A DNA stretch of 64,000 bases. It comes from Acididesulfobacillus acetoxydans (lineage in GTDB: Bacteria > Bacillota > Desulfitobacteriia > Desulfitobacteriales > Desulfitobacteriaceae). The notes beneath the pieces were generated by a model, which worked only from the letters and a program-made list of their open reading frames with translations, made no database searches and was not told the origin of the DNA. The position numbers and the translations under genes are program-made. The stretch is from NCBI RefSeq assembly GCF_900016645.1, contig NZ_CDGJ01000132.1; one strand, 5' to 3'. Below are positions 50,361 through 59,375 of this stretch, in pieces. Position 1 is the first letter of the stretch, and every line of letters starts with the position of its first letter.

Positions 50361-50783
50361 GTGGAGATCGAAGAAAATACATATCGTCTCTGTTTTGTTT
50401 GCGGGATGGATAATCCGAGGGGTTTGCGCGTGAGTTATAGGCATAAGGATGGGGAAACAAGTGCAAAAGTGATCATAGAGGACGCTTTTGCCGGATATCC
50501 GGGGATAGTGCATGGGGGGATCGTTACGACCCTTCTGGATGAAACCATGGCCAAAACCATTGAGCATCTAGGTATTTGGGCTGTAACGGCCAGCATCGAA
50601 GTGAGCTTTCGGTGTCCCACCCCAGTCAATACCCCGCTAGTGCTCTTGGGCAGACGGGTTAAGGGCGAAACCCGTCTGTTCCGCACGGAAGCCACTCTCT
50701 GCTTGGAGGATGGAACCGTTTTGGCCGAGGCTCGTGCTGTCTTTGTCAAGAGTCCGAAACCTATCGCCGACAAATTGGGTTAA
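50361..50783 (+). CDS. PaaI-type hotdog thioesterase
   Basis: A 140-residue hotdog-fold protein, probably an acyl-CoA thioesterase. Marks are CFVCGMDNPRGLRVSY near the start, the core GYPGIVHGGIVTTLLDETMAKTI with the conserved HGG and Asp/Glu, and VTASIEVSFRCPTPVN. GTG 50361 follows AAAGGAG at a long spacing. The substrate is unknown. It is not linked by position to the acyl-CoA operon. Confidence 0.87.
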   Translation: MEIEENTYRLCFVCGMDNPRGLRVSYRHKDGETSAKVIIEDAFAGYPGIVHGGIVTTLLDETMAKTIEHLGIWAVTASIEVSFRCPTPVNTPLVLLGRRVKGETRLFRTEATLCLEDGTVLAEARAVFVKSPKPIADKLG

Positions 50784-50894
50784 GAGCCGTGGCGAATTGT
50801 CCGGGATAGAGGGAAGGCTAAGGCAGACAGTAACATTAGCAAAGGCAACGTGACTGAAGCATCATATTGAGTCTTGTGTAAGGAGTTGGGGAAA

Positions 50895-51614
50895 ATGGTC
50901 AGGCCTTTTATCGGTATCACTGTCGCCCACCATGCGGAGGAGCTGGAGAACTTTCCCAGGCATAATTATGTTCAGAGTATTCGGAAGGCGGGAGGGGTTC
51001 CTATTCTCATCCCCCCTCCCGCGGACCGGCAGGAAAGTGAGATTCTGCTGGCAAAATTGGATGGACTCGTTCTCTCAGGCGGGGGAGATATTTCTCCCCT
51101 CTACCTGGGGGAATCACCGAGAGCAGGAATCCGCAATTGTTTTCCCGAACGCGATCTGGGCGAGATCCTGCTCGCCCGCTCAGCTATGGAAAAGAACATA
51201 CCTCTCCTGGGGATTTGCCGGGGGATTCAGGTCATGGCCGTGGCCGCGGGCGGGAGTATCTACCAAGATATTCCTTCCCAATGCCCTGCCGCTTTGGAGC
51301 ACAGCCAGACCGCGCCGCGGGATTGTCCCTGGCACGAGGTTGAGATCCTGGACTCCGGCCTGCTGCGGATCGTCGGGCTGAAGAAGTTGCAGGTCAACAG
51401 TTTTCACCACCAGGCGGTTTCTGTCTTACCTTCTGCTTTCCGCACGGCCGCTTTGGCGCCGGACGGAATCATTGAAGGGATCGAAGCCCCGCAGCTCAAG
51501 TTTTGCCTGGGCGTGCAGTGGCATCCGGAGGGCATGCCCAGCGCGGAGCACAGTCAGGCGATTTTCGCGGCCCTGATCCGGGTCTGTGGAAACTCATCTG
51601 CTCCAACGGCCTGA
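50895..51614 (+). CDS. Gamma-glutamyl-gamma-aminobutyrate hydrolase family protein (PuuD-like)
   Basis: A class I glutamine-amidotransferase-like hydrolase of 239 residues. The triad is visible: Cys in LLGICRGIQVMAVAAGG, and His and Glu in GVQWHPEGM; LDGLVLSGGGDISPLYLGE and VNSFHHQAV are family marks. It cleaves gamma-glutamyl amides of amines or amino acids in relatives. ATG 50895 is preferred because AAGGAG lies just before it, inside the longer open frame. It stands alone. Confidence 0.88.
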   Translation: MVRPFIGITVAHHAEELENFPRHNYVQSIRKAGGVPILIPPPADRQESEILLAKLDGLVLSGGGDISPLYLGESPRAGIRNCFPERDLGEILLARSAMEKNIPLLGICRGIQVMAVAAGGSIYQDIPSQCPAALEHSQTAPRDCPWHEVEILDSGLLRIVGLKKLQVNSFHHQAVSVLPSAFRTAALAPDGIIEGIEAPQLKFCLGVQWHPEGMPSAEHSQAIFAALIRVCGNSSAPTA

Positions 51615-51656
51615 CATGGGTCGCTCAGCAAAGAAGAAAGCGGGGAGGAATAGACC

Positions 51657-51826
51657 ATGATAGGTGTGGAAATTGATTTTGTGGTATCCGACTGCCTGAA
51701 GGTGTTGGAACTCTATGAGAGTATTCTTGAAGTACAGCGCGCGTGGAGGTCACGTCCTGTGCGCGTGGGCTGAATGAGGCGGGGGCTTCATTAGTAGCAG
51801 CCGTGGTGAAAAATCGGTATACTTGA
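51657..51826 (+). pseudogene. VOC (glyoxalase-like) protein fragment, frameshifted
   Basis: Starting at ATG 51657 after GGGGAGGAAT, the reading MIGVEIDFVVSDCLKVLELY then ESILEVQR matches the beginning of VOC/PhnB-like proteins. A shift near 51742 continues as VEVTSCARGLNEAGASL, and the frame stops at 51826. Only the first quarter remains. The start and ribosome site are intact, so decay is recent. Confidence 0.65.
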
Positions 51827-51900
51827 CTGAAGAGGGCGCTCAGAAAGCCAAGGAATTGGCTAAAAGGTGTTTGAAAGAAAGGGGCAGTAATTTGGAGTGA
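51796..51900 (+). pseudogene. Winged-helix regulator C-terminal fragment
   Basis: The frame ending at TGA 51898 reads VYLTEEGAQKAKELAKRCL, then KERGSNLE. YLTEEG followed by a basic helix is typical of the wing and last helix of PadR/MarR/DtxR-like regulators. Nothing of the DNA-recognition helix remains. It overlaps the end of the VOC relic. Confidence 0.5.
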
Positions 51901-51907
51901 ACTCGTT

Positions 51908-52099
51908 GTGCTAAAGCTGAACATCGAGACTTCGGTGCGGGAGTCTACCCCTGACGAGGCGGAGTATGGGGTACCACTCTCACTTGTAGAAGTGGGAATC
52001 TCACGATTGGATGAAATTTTGTCTGAAAGGATAAAGGTGTGGTTAGTAATAACAAAAAAGACATTGAATGGGCCGAAGCAAAAAAGAAATGCAAACTGA
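51908..52099 (+). CDS. Short hypothetical frame in a decayed region
   Basis: GTG 51908 opens 63 codons (LKLNIETSVRESTPDEAEY, then VEVGISRLDEILSERI) of no known family. Its last third runs over another decayed gene in a different frame, so the true end is probably lost. It could be a remnant. Confidence 0.25.
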   Translation: MLKLNIETSVRESTPDEAEYGVPLSLVEVGISRLDEILSERIKVWLVITKKTLNGPKQKRNAN

Positions 52100-52180
52100 A
52101 CGAAGAAACCGTGAATATGGCTAAGAGATGGGTTTAAATCCAAGAAGCCTGATTAAAAATATCCCTAATACGCAATTCGG
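52039..52180 (+). pseudogene. Broken small conserved protein
   Basis: From GTG 52039 the frame reads NKKDIEWAEAKKKCKLNEET, then VNMAKRWV and a stop at 52137; the continuation NPRSLIKNIPN is in the next frame (from about 52128). Together they match a short clostridial protein of unknown function (pattern DIEWAxAKxxC, LNxExIxMAKELGxNPRSLIKNIP). One base change has broken it, and the C-terminus is missing. Confidence 0.55.
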
Positions 52181-52204
52181 CCTCGACAGCTTTTCGTGGG
52201 TTTG

Positions 52205-52236
52205 GGCATCCGTTAAGAAATGGATGCCTGGCCTTT
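52205..52236 (+). terminator. Hairpin before the nar promoter
   Basis: GGCATCC (52205-52211) pairs with GGATGCC (52222-52228), followed by TGGCCTTTCTTATT. It would isolate the nar promoter from upstream transcription. Confidence 0.6.
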
Positions 52237-52242
52237 CTTATT

Positions 52243-52284
52243 GTGATTTGCATCACGAACTTTGAACTTTTTAGCTTGTATAAT
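52243..52284 (+). promoter_or_regulatory. Crp/Fnr-type operator and promoter for narKGHJI
   Basis: GTGAT-TTGC-ATCAC (52243-52256) is a perfect palindrome that fits both the CRP (TGTGA-N6-TCACA) and FNR (TTGAT-N4-ATCAA) patterns in part. TATAAT lies at 52279-52284, so transcription should start near 52291, and the palindrome centre (52249.5) falls about 41.5 bases upstream, the classical class II activator position. No good -35 box is present, as expected for an activated promoter. Confidence 0.7.
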
Positions 52285-52338
52285 ATGGACAAAAGCAAAA
52301 GTGAAAAAAGGTACCACCGATTCAAAGGGAGGATGAAC

Positions 52339-53640
52339 ATGCGTAGAGAAGAAATTGTTCAGACTTATCACTTAAAAGGCAATCCCGGTCAAGGGCTGGC
52401 TTTGGCCACATTTGGTTTTTTTGTCGGCTTTGCTGCGGTCTCCTTATTTGGCCCGGTGACGAACAATTTCAACCATCTCATGCACATGAAGGGCTTGCTG
52501 CTGGGTTTGTTGATTGCCGCTCCGAATCTCAGCGGCTCTTTGCTCCGCATTCCTTTTGGAGCTTGGGTCGATAAGGCGGGAGGGAAAAAACCCTTCATCA
52601 TCTTGCTGCTGCTTTCTCTATTAGGGATGGCGGGTTTAACGGCGATACTCTTTTTCTATTATCCCCGAGGCATTACGTTGAACATGTACCCGGTTATTTT
52701 TTTCTTTGGTTTGCTCAGCGGCTGCGGAATAGCGACCTTCTCGGTCGGCGTGCCGCAAACCTCGTACTGGTTTCCTCAGAAGAAGCAGGGCCTGGCCTTG
52801 GGTACATACGGCGGGCTGGGGAATACGGCTCCGGGGGTATTCGGCATGATTTTGCCCTTCGCTTTGGCGGCGCTGGGCTTAACCGCATCTTACGCGGCCT
52901 GGTTTGTCTTCCTGCTTGTCGGAACAGTTATCTACAGTCTGTTTGCGCAAGACGCCTATTATTTTCAACTCGCCCAGACGGGTAAGAGTCAGGAGGAAGC
53001 AAAGCAAATCGCTCAGGATTTGGGACAGGAACTGTTTCCTTCCGGGAAGATGAAAGAGGCTTTACGAATCTCCGCCAAAACCCCTAAGACCTGGCTGTTA
53101 GTCATTCTCTATTTCACGTCATTCGGAGGCTTCCTGGCTCTGACCGGTTGGTTTCCGACCTATTGGAACCAGTATTTTGGGCTTAGTGCGGGCCAGGCAG
53201 GACTACTGATGGCATTGGGATTTTCCATCCTAGCTTCTCTGGTGAGGATATACGGCGGGCATCTCAGCGATAAGTTCGGCGGGGAATTGACGGCTGTCCT
53301 TAGCTATGGGGTTGTGCTTAGCGGTGCACTTATACTCATTTTCACGCACAATTTTTGGTTCGCTCTTTTCGGCGAAATAACGGTTGGGATTGGAATGGGG
53401 ACTGCCAACGCGGCTGTCTTTAAGCTCGTCCCCAAATACGTGCCTCAGGCCCCCGGCGGAGCGAGCGGCTGGGTCGGGGGCTTAGGTGCTTTTGGCGGCT
53501 TTGTCGTTCCCCCGATCCTTGGGGCTTTTACAGACCTCTATGGGAAAAAAGGATATGCGGCCGGCTTTTGGGTCTACGTTGTCCTGGCCGCTATTGCAAT
53601 TGTGACTTCATTTATACTCAGGCGAAGCGCCCAGTCTTAA
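52339..53640 (+). CDS. narK: Nitrate/nitrite transporter
   Basis: A major facilitator protein of 433 residues with 12 helices. NarK-type marks are LRIPFGAWVDKAGGKKPF (loop 2-3 motif), GIATFSVGVPQTSYWFPQKKQGLALGTYGGLGN and, in the second half, GTANAAVFKLVPKYVPQAPGGASGWVGGLGAFGGFVVPP, the Gly-rich nitrate signature. ATG 52339, six bases after GGGAGG, is chosen over the longer frame from 52243, which lies on the operator. First of the nar operon; it imports nitrate and/or exports nitrite. Confidence 0.92.
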   Translation: MRREEIVQTYHLKGNPGQGLALATFGFFVGFAAVSLFGPVTNNFNHLMHMKGLLLGLLIAAPNLSGSLLRIPFGAWVDKAGGKKPFIILLLLSLLGMAGLTAILFFYYPRGITLNMYPVIFFFGLLSGCGIATFSVGVPQTSYWFPQKKQGLALGTYGGLGNTAPGVFGMILPFALAALGLTASYAAWFVFLLVGTVIYSLFAQDAYYFQLAQTGKSQEEAKQIAQDLGQELFPSGKMKEALRISAKTPKTWLLVILYFTSFGGFLALTGWFPTYWNQYFGLSAGQAGLLMALGFSILASLVRIYGGHLSDKFGGELTAVLSYGVVLSGALILIFTHNFWFALFGEITVGIGMGTANAAVFKLVPKYVPQAPGGASGWVGGLGAFGGFVVPPILGAFTDLYGKKGYAAGFWVYVVLAAIAIVTSFILRRSAQS

Positions 53641-53695
53641 GACTGGCAGCCGGAAACAAAATCAGATAAAAGCCGGAACGGAAAGGAGAGGCCGG

Positions 53696-56600
53696 ATGCA
53701 AAAGAAAAGGAGCCCGCTTTTGAAAAAACTGAGATTTTTTAAGGCGGGAGAAAAATTATCAGGCTCGTGGACCGAAGTGACCCCTCAGGATCGAGGATGG
53801 GAGGATTTCTACCGGGCGCGCTGGCAGCATGACAAAGTTGTGCGAACCACTCACGGCGTCAATTGCACAGGTTCGTGCAGCTGGAGGGTTTTTGTTAAGA
53901 ACGGGATCATCGCCTGGGAAAATCAAGCGACGGACTATCCGACGACAGGACCGGACCTGCCTGAATATGAGCCCAGGGGATGCCCCCGCGGCGCTTCCTT
54001 TTCCTGGTACAGCTACAGCCCCTTGCGGGTGAAATATCCGTATATTCGCGGGGCTCTGCTGCGCTTCTGGCGGGAAGCCATAGAAGCGGCAAAGAACCCG
54101 GTGCTGGCCTGGAAAAGCATTGTTGAAGATCCGGAAAAGGCGAAAACCTACAAAGCGTTGCGGGGAAAAGGCGGCTTAGTGCGCGCCTCCTGGGAAGAAG
54201 TGAAAGAGATCATTTCCGCGATGCTGATCTATACGATTCAGACGTATGGACCGGACCGACTGGCCGGCTTTACTCCAATACCGGCTATGTCCATGGTCAG
54301 TTATGCTGCGGGCTCCCGCTTTCTCTCCCTGCTCGGTTCCCCAATGCTCAGCTTCTATGACTGGTATGCAGACCTGCCTCCTGCGTCCCCGCAAGTCTGG
54401 GGAGACCAGACCGACGTCCCGGAAAGCGGCGACTGGTATAATGCCGGCTACATCATCATGTGGGGTTCCAATGTCCCTTTGACAAGGACCCCAGACGCAC
54501 ATTTCATGACCGAGGTCCGCTACAAGGGAACGAAAGTGATCAGCATCAGTCCCGATTACGCGGAATCGGTGCGCTTTGCCGATCATTGGCTGGCGGTGAA
54601 TCCGGGGACGGACGGGGCTCTGGCCCAGGCGATGACCCATGTCATTCTTAAGGAGTTTTATGTGGAAGAAAAAACAGAGTATTTTCTGGATTATGCCCGG
54701 AAGTATACGGATATGCCCCATCTTTTGCTTCTGGAAAGGAGGGGCGAGTCTTATACCGCCGGCCGCTATTTGCGGGCCTCCGACCTCGGCCTGCCGCTGG
54801 AAAAGGCGGAATGGAAAACCGTAGTCCTTGATCAAGCGACAGGGGAATTCAGAATTCCGAACGGAAGTATCGGACACCGCTGGGAAGGAAAAGGCACGTG
54901 GAACTTGAAACCGGAAGACGAGGAAGGGGTTCCGTGCCATCCGCTGCTGACCCTGCTCGGGACGGAAGACGGGGTCGTACCCATCGAACTGCCGTACTTC
55001 GCGGAAGGCAATCAAGCGGTCTTGAGCCGCTCCGTACCCGTCAAGCGCCTTGAGCGGAAAGGGAAGACGGTTTATATTACCACGGTTTATGACCTGATGC
55101 TGGCCAATTACGGTATCGACCGGGGTTTGCCGGGAGAATATCCGCGGGATTACGACGATCCTCTTCCCTATACTCCCGCCTGGCAGGAACGATACACCGG
55201 TGTCAAGGGAAGCCTGGCCCTTCAGATTGCCCGGGAATTTGCCCGTAATGCCGCAGATACCCGGGGACGTTCTATGATCATCATGGGCGCGGGAATCAAC
55301 CACTGGTACCAAGCGGATACGATTTACCGCACGATCCTGAATCTGGTTCTCCTGACCGGCTGTGAAGGAGTTAACGGCGGAGGATGGGCTCATTATGTCG
55401 GTCAAGAAAAGGTGCGTCCCATGGAAGGCTGGCAGACGGTCGCTTTTGCCCGGGATTGGTCTCTGCCGCCCAGACTGCAAAACGCGACGTCCTTCTATTA
55501 CTTCGCCACCGATCAATGGCGCTATGAGGAACTGCCCATGTCTGAGCTCAGCGCGCCGACGAGCCGGGGGGCGACCTATCTTCACCCGGCGGACTACAAC
55601 GCCTTGGCCGTACGCCTCGGCTGGCTTCCTTCCTATCCCCAATTCAACCGGAATCCGCTCGCCTTGGCGCAAGAAGCGCAAAAGGCCGGCGCTTCGACGA
55701 ATGAAGAAGTCGTCTCGTATCTGGTGAAGGCGTTAAAGACCAAGACTTTGGAATTTGCCGTGGAAGACCCGGACAACCCGCTCAATTTTCCCAAGGGTTT
55801 GTTCGTCTGGCGCGCCAATCTTATTTCCAGCTCAGGCAAAGGGCATGAATACTTCCTGAAGCACTTGCTGGGAACATCCCATGGACTTCTGGGAAATGAC
55901 CGGGAGAAGCTGAGAACGGAAGAGATCAAATGGCATGACGAGGCCCCCGAAGGAAAACTCGACCTCTTGGTTAACCTGGAATTTCGCATGTCGGGTACGG
56001 CCCTGTATTCGGATATTGTCCTTCCTGCGGCCACCTGGTATGAAAAGCATGACTTAAGCAGTACGGACATGCATCCGTTTGTCCACCCGTTTAATCCGGC
56101 GATCGCCCCTCCTTGGGAAGCAAAGACGGATTGGGATATCTTCAAAAGTTTAGCCGAAAGATTCTCGGAGATGGCGAGGACTTATTTGCCGGGGCTGAGC
56201 AAGGATATCGTCATGGTTCCTTTGATGCATGATTCGCCGGATGAGCTTGCCCAGCCATTCGGACAAGTGAGAGACTGGCGAGCCGGCGAAACCGAGGCTG
56301 TCCCCGGTCGGACCATGCCTAAGTTTACAATCGTCGAACGCAATTATCCTCAGATTTATGAGAAATTTACGGCCTTGGGACCGCTGCTCGAGAAAAATCC
56401 GCTCGGAGCTCACGGGATATCTTTTCCCGCCCAGGAACAATACGAGGAACTCAAGCGGATAAACGGGGTCGTGAAGGGGACAGGCGCCGGGTCCGGCTGC
56501 CCGAGCCTGGCAGACGGCCGGCAGGCGGCAAAAGCCATCCTGGCTTTATCCAGCGCCACAAACGGCAGATTGGCCGTAAAAGCCTGGCGGGCCGAAGAAG

Positions 56601-57382
56601 AAAAAACCGGCGTGTCTCTGCAGGATATCGCTGCCTCCCAAGCGGGAAACCGCCTGACTTTCGACAGCATCACCGCCCAGCCCGGGCAGGCTATTTCTTC
56701 GCCCATATTCAGCGGGAACACGGAGGGCAACCGGAGGTACTCTCCGTTCACGACCAATATTGAACGGCTGGTTCCGTTTCGGACCTTGACGGGGCGCCAG
56801 CATTTCTATGCCGACCACGAGATTATGCTGGAATTCGGGGAAGGGTTGCCCGTGTTTAAGCCGGCGCTCCCGAACCGAGCCTTTACGGGCGGTGACCAGT
56901 TTAGTGGCGAGGGCAAAAAAACGATTGAGCTGCGCTATTTGACCCCGCACGGGAAGTGGAACATTCACAGCATGTACGGAGATTCCCAGATCATGCAAAC
57001 CCTTTTCCGCGGTGGGCCGAATATATGGCTAAACGACCGGGATGCGGCGGAGATTGAGGTCAAAGACAACGATTGGGTGGAGGTTTTCAACCGCAATGGG
57101 GTCGTGGTGGCCCGTGCCGTTGTCAGTCACCGGATGCCGCAGGGAACAACTTACATGTATCACGCCCAGGATAAGACCCTGAATACTCCCGGATCCCGTC
57201 TGACCGGGGAGCGGGCCGGAACCCACAACAGTCCGACGAGGATCCATTTGAAGCCGACGCATGTCATCGGCGGCTACGCTCAGTTCAGTTATGGATTTAA
57301 CTATTACGGTCCGACGGGAAATCAGAGAGATCTTACGGTCCTAATCGCGAAGCTCGGGGAGGTGTCTTGGCTTGAAGATTAA
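53696..57382 (+). CDS. narG: Respiratory nitrate reductase, alpha subunit
   Basis: The molybdenum catalytic subunit reducing nitrate to nitrite. The N-terminal FS0 cluster site is HGVNCTGSC with a further Cys at 96 (GCPRGASFSWYSYSPLRVKYPYIRG). The Mo-bis-MGD domain includes SFYDWYADLPPASPQVWGDQTDVPES, the region of the Asp ligand, and WGSNVPLTRTPDAHF. The C-terminal domain ends with FNYYGPTGNQRDLTVLI. At 1228 residues it is full length and has no Tat signal, so it faces the cytoplasm. ATG 53696 follows AAAGGAGAGG. It overlaps narH by 11 bases. Confidence 0.96.
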   Translation: MQKKRSPLLKKLRFFKAGEKLSGSWTEVTPQDRGWEDFYRARWQHDKVVRTTHGVNCTGSCSWRVFVKNGIIAWENQATDYPTTGPDLPEYEPRGCPRGASFSWYSYSPLRVKYPYIRGALLRFWREAIEAAKNPVLAWKSIVEDPEKAKTYKALRGKGGLVRASWEEVKEIISAMLIYTIQTYGPDRLAGFTPIPAMSMVSYAAGSRFLSLLGSPMLSFYDWYADLPPASPQVWGDQTDVPESGDWYNAGYIIMWGSNVPLTRTPDAHFMTEVRYKGTKVISISPDYAESVRFADHWLAVNPGTDGALAQAMTHVILKEFYVEEKTEYFLDYARKYTDMPHLLLLERRGESYTAGRYLRASDLGLPLEKAEWKTVVLDQATGEFRIPNGSIGHRWEGKGTWNLKPEDEEGVPCHPLLTLLGTEDGVVPIELPYFAEGNQAVLSRSVPVKRLERKGKTVYITTVYDLMLANYGIDRGLPGEYPRDYDDPLPYTPAWQERYTGVKGSLALQIAREFARNAADTRGRSMIIMGAGINHWYQADTIYRTILNLVLLTGCEGVNGGGWAHYVGQEKVRPMEGWQTVAFARDWSLPPRLQNATSFYYFATDQWRYEELPMSELSAPTSRGATYLHPADYNALAVRLGWLPSYPQFNRNPLALAQEAQKAGASTNEEVVSYLVKALKTKTLEFAVEDPDNPLNFPKGLFVWRANLISSSGKGHEYFLKHLLGTSHGLLGNDREKLRTEEIKWHDEAPEGKLDLLVNLEFRMSGTALYSDIVLPAATWYEKHDLSSTDMHPFVHPFNPAIAPPWEAKTDWDIFKSLAERFSEMARTYLPGLSKDIVMVPLMHDSPDELAQPFGQVRDWRAGETEAVPGRTMPKFTIVERNYPQIYEKFTALGPLLEKNPLGAHGISFPAQEQYEELKRINGVVKGTGAGSGCPSLADGRQAAKAILALSSATNGRLAVKAWRAEEEKTGVSLQDIAASQAGNRLTFDSITAQPGQAISSPIFSGNTEGNRRYSPFTTNIERLVPFRTLTGRQHFYADHEIMLEFGEGLPVFKPALPNRAFTGGDQFSGEGKKTIELRYLTPHGKWNIHSMYGDSQIMQTLFRGGPNIWLNDRDAAEIEVKDNDWVEVFNRNGVVVARAVVSHRMPQGTTYMYHAQDKTLNTPGSRLTGERAGTHNSPTRIHLKPTHVIGGYAQFSYGFNYYGPTGNQRDLTVLIAKLGEVSWLED

Positions 57383-58817
57383 GGCGCAAATGGCCATGGT
57401 CATAAACTTGGATAAGTGTCTGGGCTGCCACACGTGCAGCATAACCTGCAAAAATACCTGGACCAACCGTTCGGGTCTGGAATACGCCTGGTTTAACAAT
57501 GTCGAAACCAAGCCGGGGGTGGGCTATCCCCGAGAATGGGAGAGACAGGAGAAGTATAAAGGCGGCTGGGTTCTGAAAAGCAAAGGCAAGCTTGAACTGA
57601 GAGCGGGGAACAGGCTGTCGAAATTGCTCAATATCTTCTATAATCCGGATCTTGCGGACATAGACGACTATTATGAACCTTGGACCTATGACTATAAGGC
57701 CTTGACCCAGAGTCCCGAGAAGAAGCATCAGCCCGTAGCCCGTCCCCATTCCCTGCTCACCGGAGATCCGCTGGAGTTGAAGTGGGGGCCGAACTGGGAA
57801 GACGACCTGGCAGGCGCTCCTGAGACGGGCAAGAAGGACTCCAATTTAAGGAGCCTGGAAGAAAAAGTCCGCCTCACTTTTGAGGAAGTGTTTATGTTCC
57901 ATCTCCCGCGCCTCTGCGAGCATTGCCTCAACCCGGCCTGTGTCGCCTCCTGCCCGTCGGGGGCGATCTATAAGCGGGATGAAGACGGGATCGTTCTGGT
58001 GGACCAGGATGCCTGCCGCGGCTGGCGGTTTTGTATGTCAGGCTGCCCCTATAAAAAAGTGTATTTCAACTGGCAGACGAGGAAAGCGGAAAAATGTACT
58101 CTCTGTTTTCCACGCCTTGAAGCCGGGCTGCCAACTGTCTGTTCGGAAACCTGTTCCGGCCGCGTGCGCTATGTCGGGGTGCTGCTCTATGACGCGGACC
58201 GTGTCCAGGTGGCGGCCTCCCCCGTTTCCGAGCGGGAATTATACAAGAATCAATTGCAACTGTTCCTTGATCCGTATGATCCGGAGGTGCTGGCCCAGGC
58301 GCGGAGGGACGGCCTGGACGAGGATTGGCTGGCCGCCGCTCAAAGGTCGCCGGTCTACAAATTAGCCGTCGAGTTTGGCCTCGCTCTGCCTTTGCATCCG
58401 GAATACCGCACGCTCCCCATGGTTTGGTATATTCCGCCGCTCAGTCCCATGATGCAGGTCGTGAACAGCGGCCAGACGGAAGCAGAGAGCGGGGAGTTCT
58501 TTGCCGCGATTGAGCGCATGCGCACCCCAATTGAATATCTTGCCAATCTCCTGACGGCGGGAGATACGGAAACGGTGGCGGACGTATTCAAGAAAATGGT
58601 TTTGCTCAGGCAATACATGCGCAGCAAAAACCTTCTCGGTCAGGATGTGCCGGTTGAAGACAATCCTTGGGGGTTAAACGGGGCCGCCTTGCAGGAAATG
58701 TATGCCTTGCTGGCGCTTGCGAAGTACCGGGATCGATTTGTCATTCCGAACGCCCATAAAGAAAAGGCCGGCGACCTTTATGAAAGACAGGGAATGACGG
58801 GGTACGACCCGGCGTGA
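57372..58817 (+). CDS. narH: Respiratory nitrate reductase, beta subunit
   Basis: The electron-transfer subunit of 481 residues with four cluster sites: CLGCHTCSITCKNTW, CEHCLNPACVASCPSGAIYKR, CRGWRFCMSGCPYKK and CTLCFPRLEAGLPTVCSETC. The Trp in CRGW replaces a Cys as in all NarH, giving a [3Fe-4S] cluster. TTG 57372 after GGGAGGTG lies within the end of narG, so translation is coupled. It passes electrons from NarI haems to NarG. Confidence 0.95.
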   Translation: MKIKAQMAMVINLDKCLGCHTCSITCKNTWTNRSGLEYAWFNNVETKPGVGYPREWERQEKYKGGWVLKSKGKLELRAGNRLSKLLNIFYNPDLADIDDYYEPWTYDYKALTQSPEKKHQPVARPHSLLTGDPLELKWGPNWEDDLAGAPETGKKDSNLRSLEEKVRLTFEEVFMFHLPRLCEHCLNPACVASCPSGAIYKRDEDGIVLVDQDACRGWRFCMSGCPYKKVYFNWQTRKAEKCTLCFPRLEAGLPTVCSETCSGRVRYVGVLLYDADRVQVAASPVSERELYKNQLQLFLDPYDPEVLAQARRDGLDEDWLAAAQRSPVYKLAVEFGLALPLHPEYRTLPMVWYIPPLSPMMQVVNSGQTEAESGEFFAAIERMRTPIEYLANLLTAGDTETVADVFKKMVLLRQYMRSKNLLGQDVPVEDNPWGLNGAALQEMYALLALAKYRDRFVIPNAHKEKAGDLYERQGMTGYDPA

Positions 58818-58852
58818 GGCTGCCGGGAGCGTGCCGGGGAAGGTGGTTGGCG

Positions 58853-59362
58853 GTGAAAGACGAAGGACGGATTTGCCATATCCTTTCCGTGTTATTCCGA
58901 TATCCGGAGGAATGGCTGGATGATATCGACGACCAGATCACGAGCGAACTGAGCGGCATCCAGAATGAGGATGCCGCGGCACGCTTGGCAAAATTCGTTC
59001 AGGACCTTCAAGTGAAGGAGCGGGAGGAAGCCCTTGAGCGCTATGTCGAGACATTTGATTTTAGCGAACGAACGAATTTATATCTTACTTCGCATCTAAT
59101 GGAGGACAAACAGGAACGCGGCCGGCGCCTGGCAGAACTCAAGGACTTCTATGCTGAAGCGGGAGTCCTCATGACCGAGGAAGAACTGCCGGACTATCTT
59201 CCGCTCGTTCTGGAGTTTTGTTTTTTGAAGCCTGAGTACGCGCCGAAAATACTGAAACGGTTTGAGGCTGCCATCAGGGAACTGACAGGAAATTTAAGCG
59301 AGCTTAACAGTCCGTATGCAAAGCTCATGCAAGTCTTGGCGCTGGTTATGGAGAAGAACTAG
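58853..59362 (+). CDS. narJ: Nitrate reductase assembly chaperone
   Basis: NarJ is the TorD-family chaperone for Mo-cofactor insertion into NarG. The 169-residue helical protein shows ICHILSVLFRYPEEWLDD, then YVETFDFSERTNLYLTSHLMEDKQERGRRLAELKDFY and ELPDYLPLVLEFC, all typical. GTG 58853 is preferred; GTG 58814 overlapping the narH stop is an alternative adding 13 residues. It lies between narH and narI as usual. Confidence 0.92.
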   Translation: MKDEGRICHILSVLFRYPEEWLDDIDDQITSELSGIQNEDAAARLAKFVQDLQVKEREEALERYVETFDFSERTNLYLTSHLMEDKQERGRRLAELKDFYAEAGVLMTEEELPDYLPLVLEFCFLKPEYAPKILKRFEAAIRELTGNLSELNSPYAKLMQVLALVMEKN

Positions 59363-59375
59363 GAGGTGGCTTGCT

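Noticed and set aside
54176..55681. 501-codon open frame opposite narG
   Set aside because: narG motifs are complete in the other direction; the antisense frame is a codon-bias shadow.
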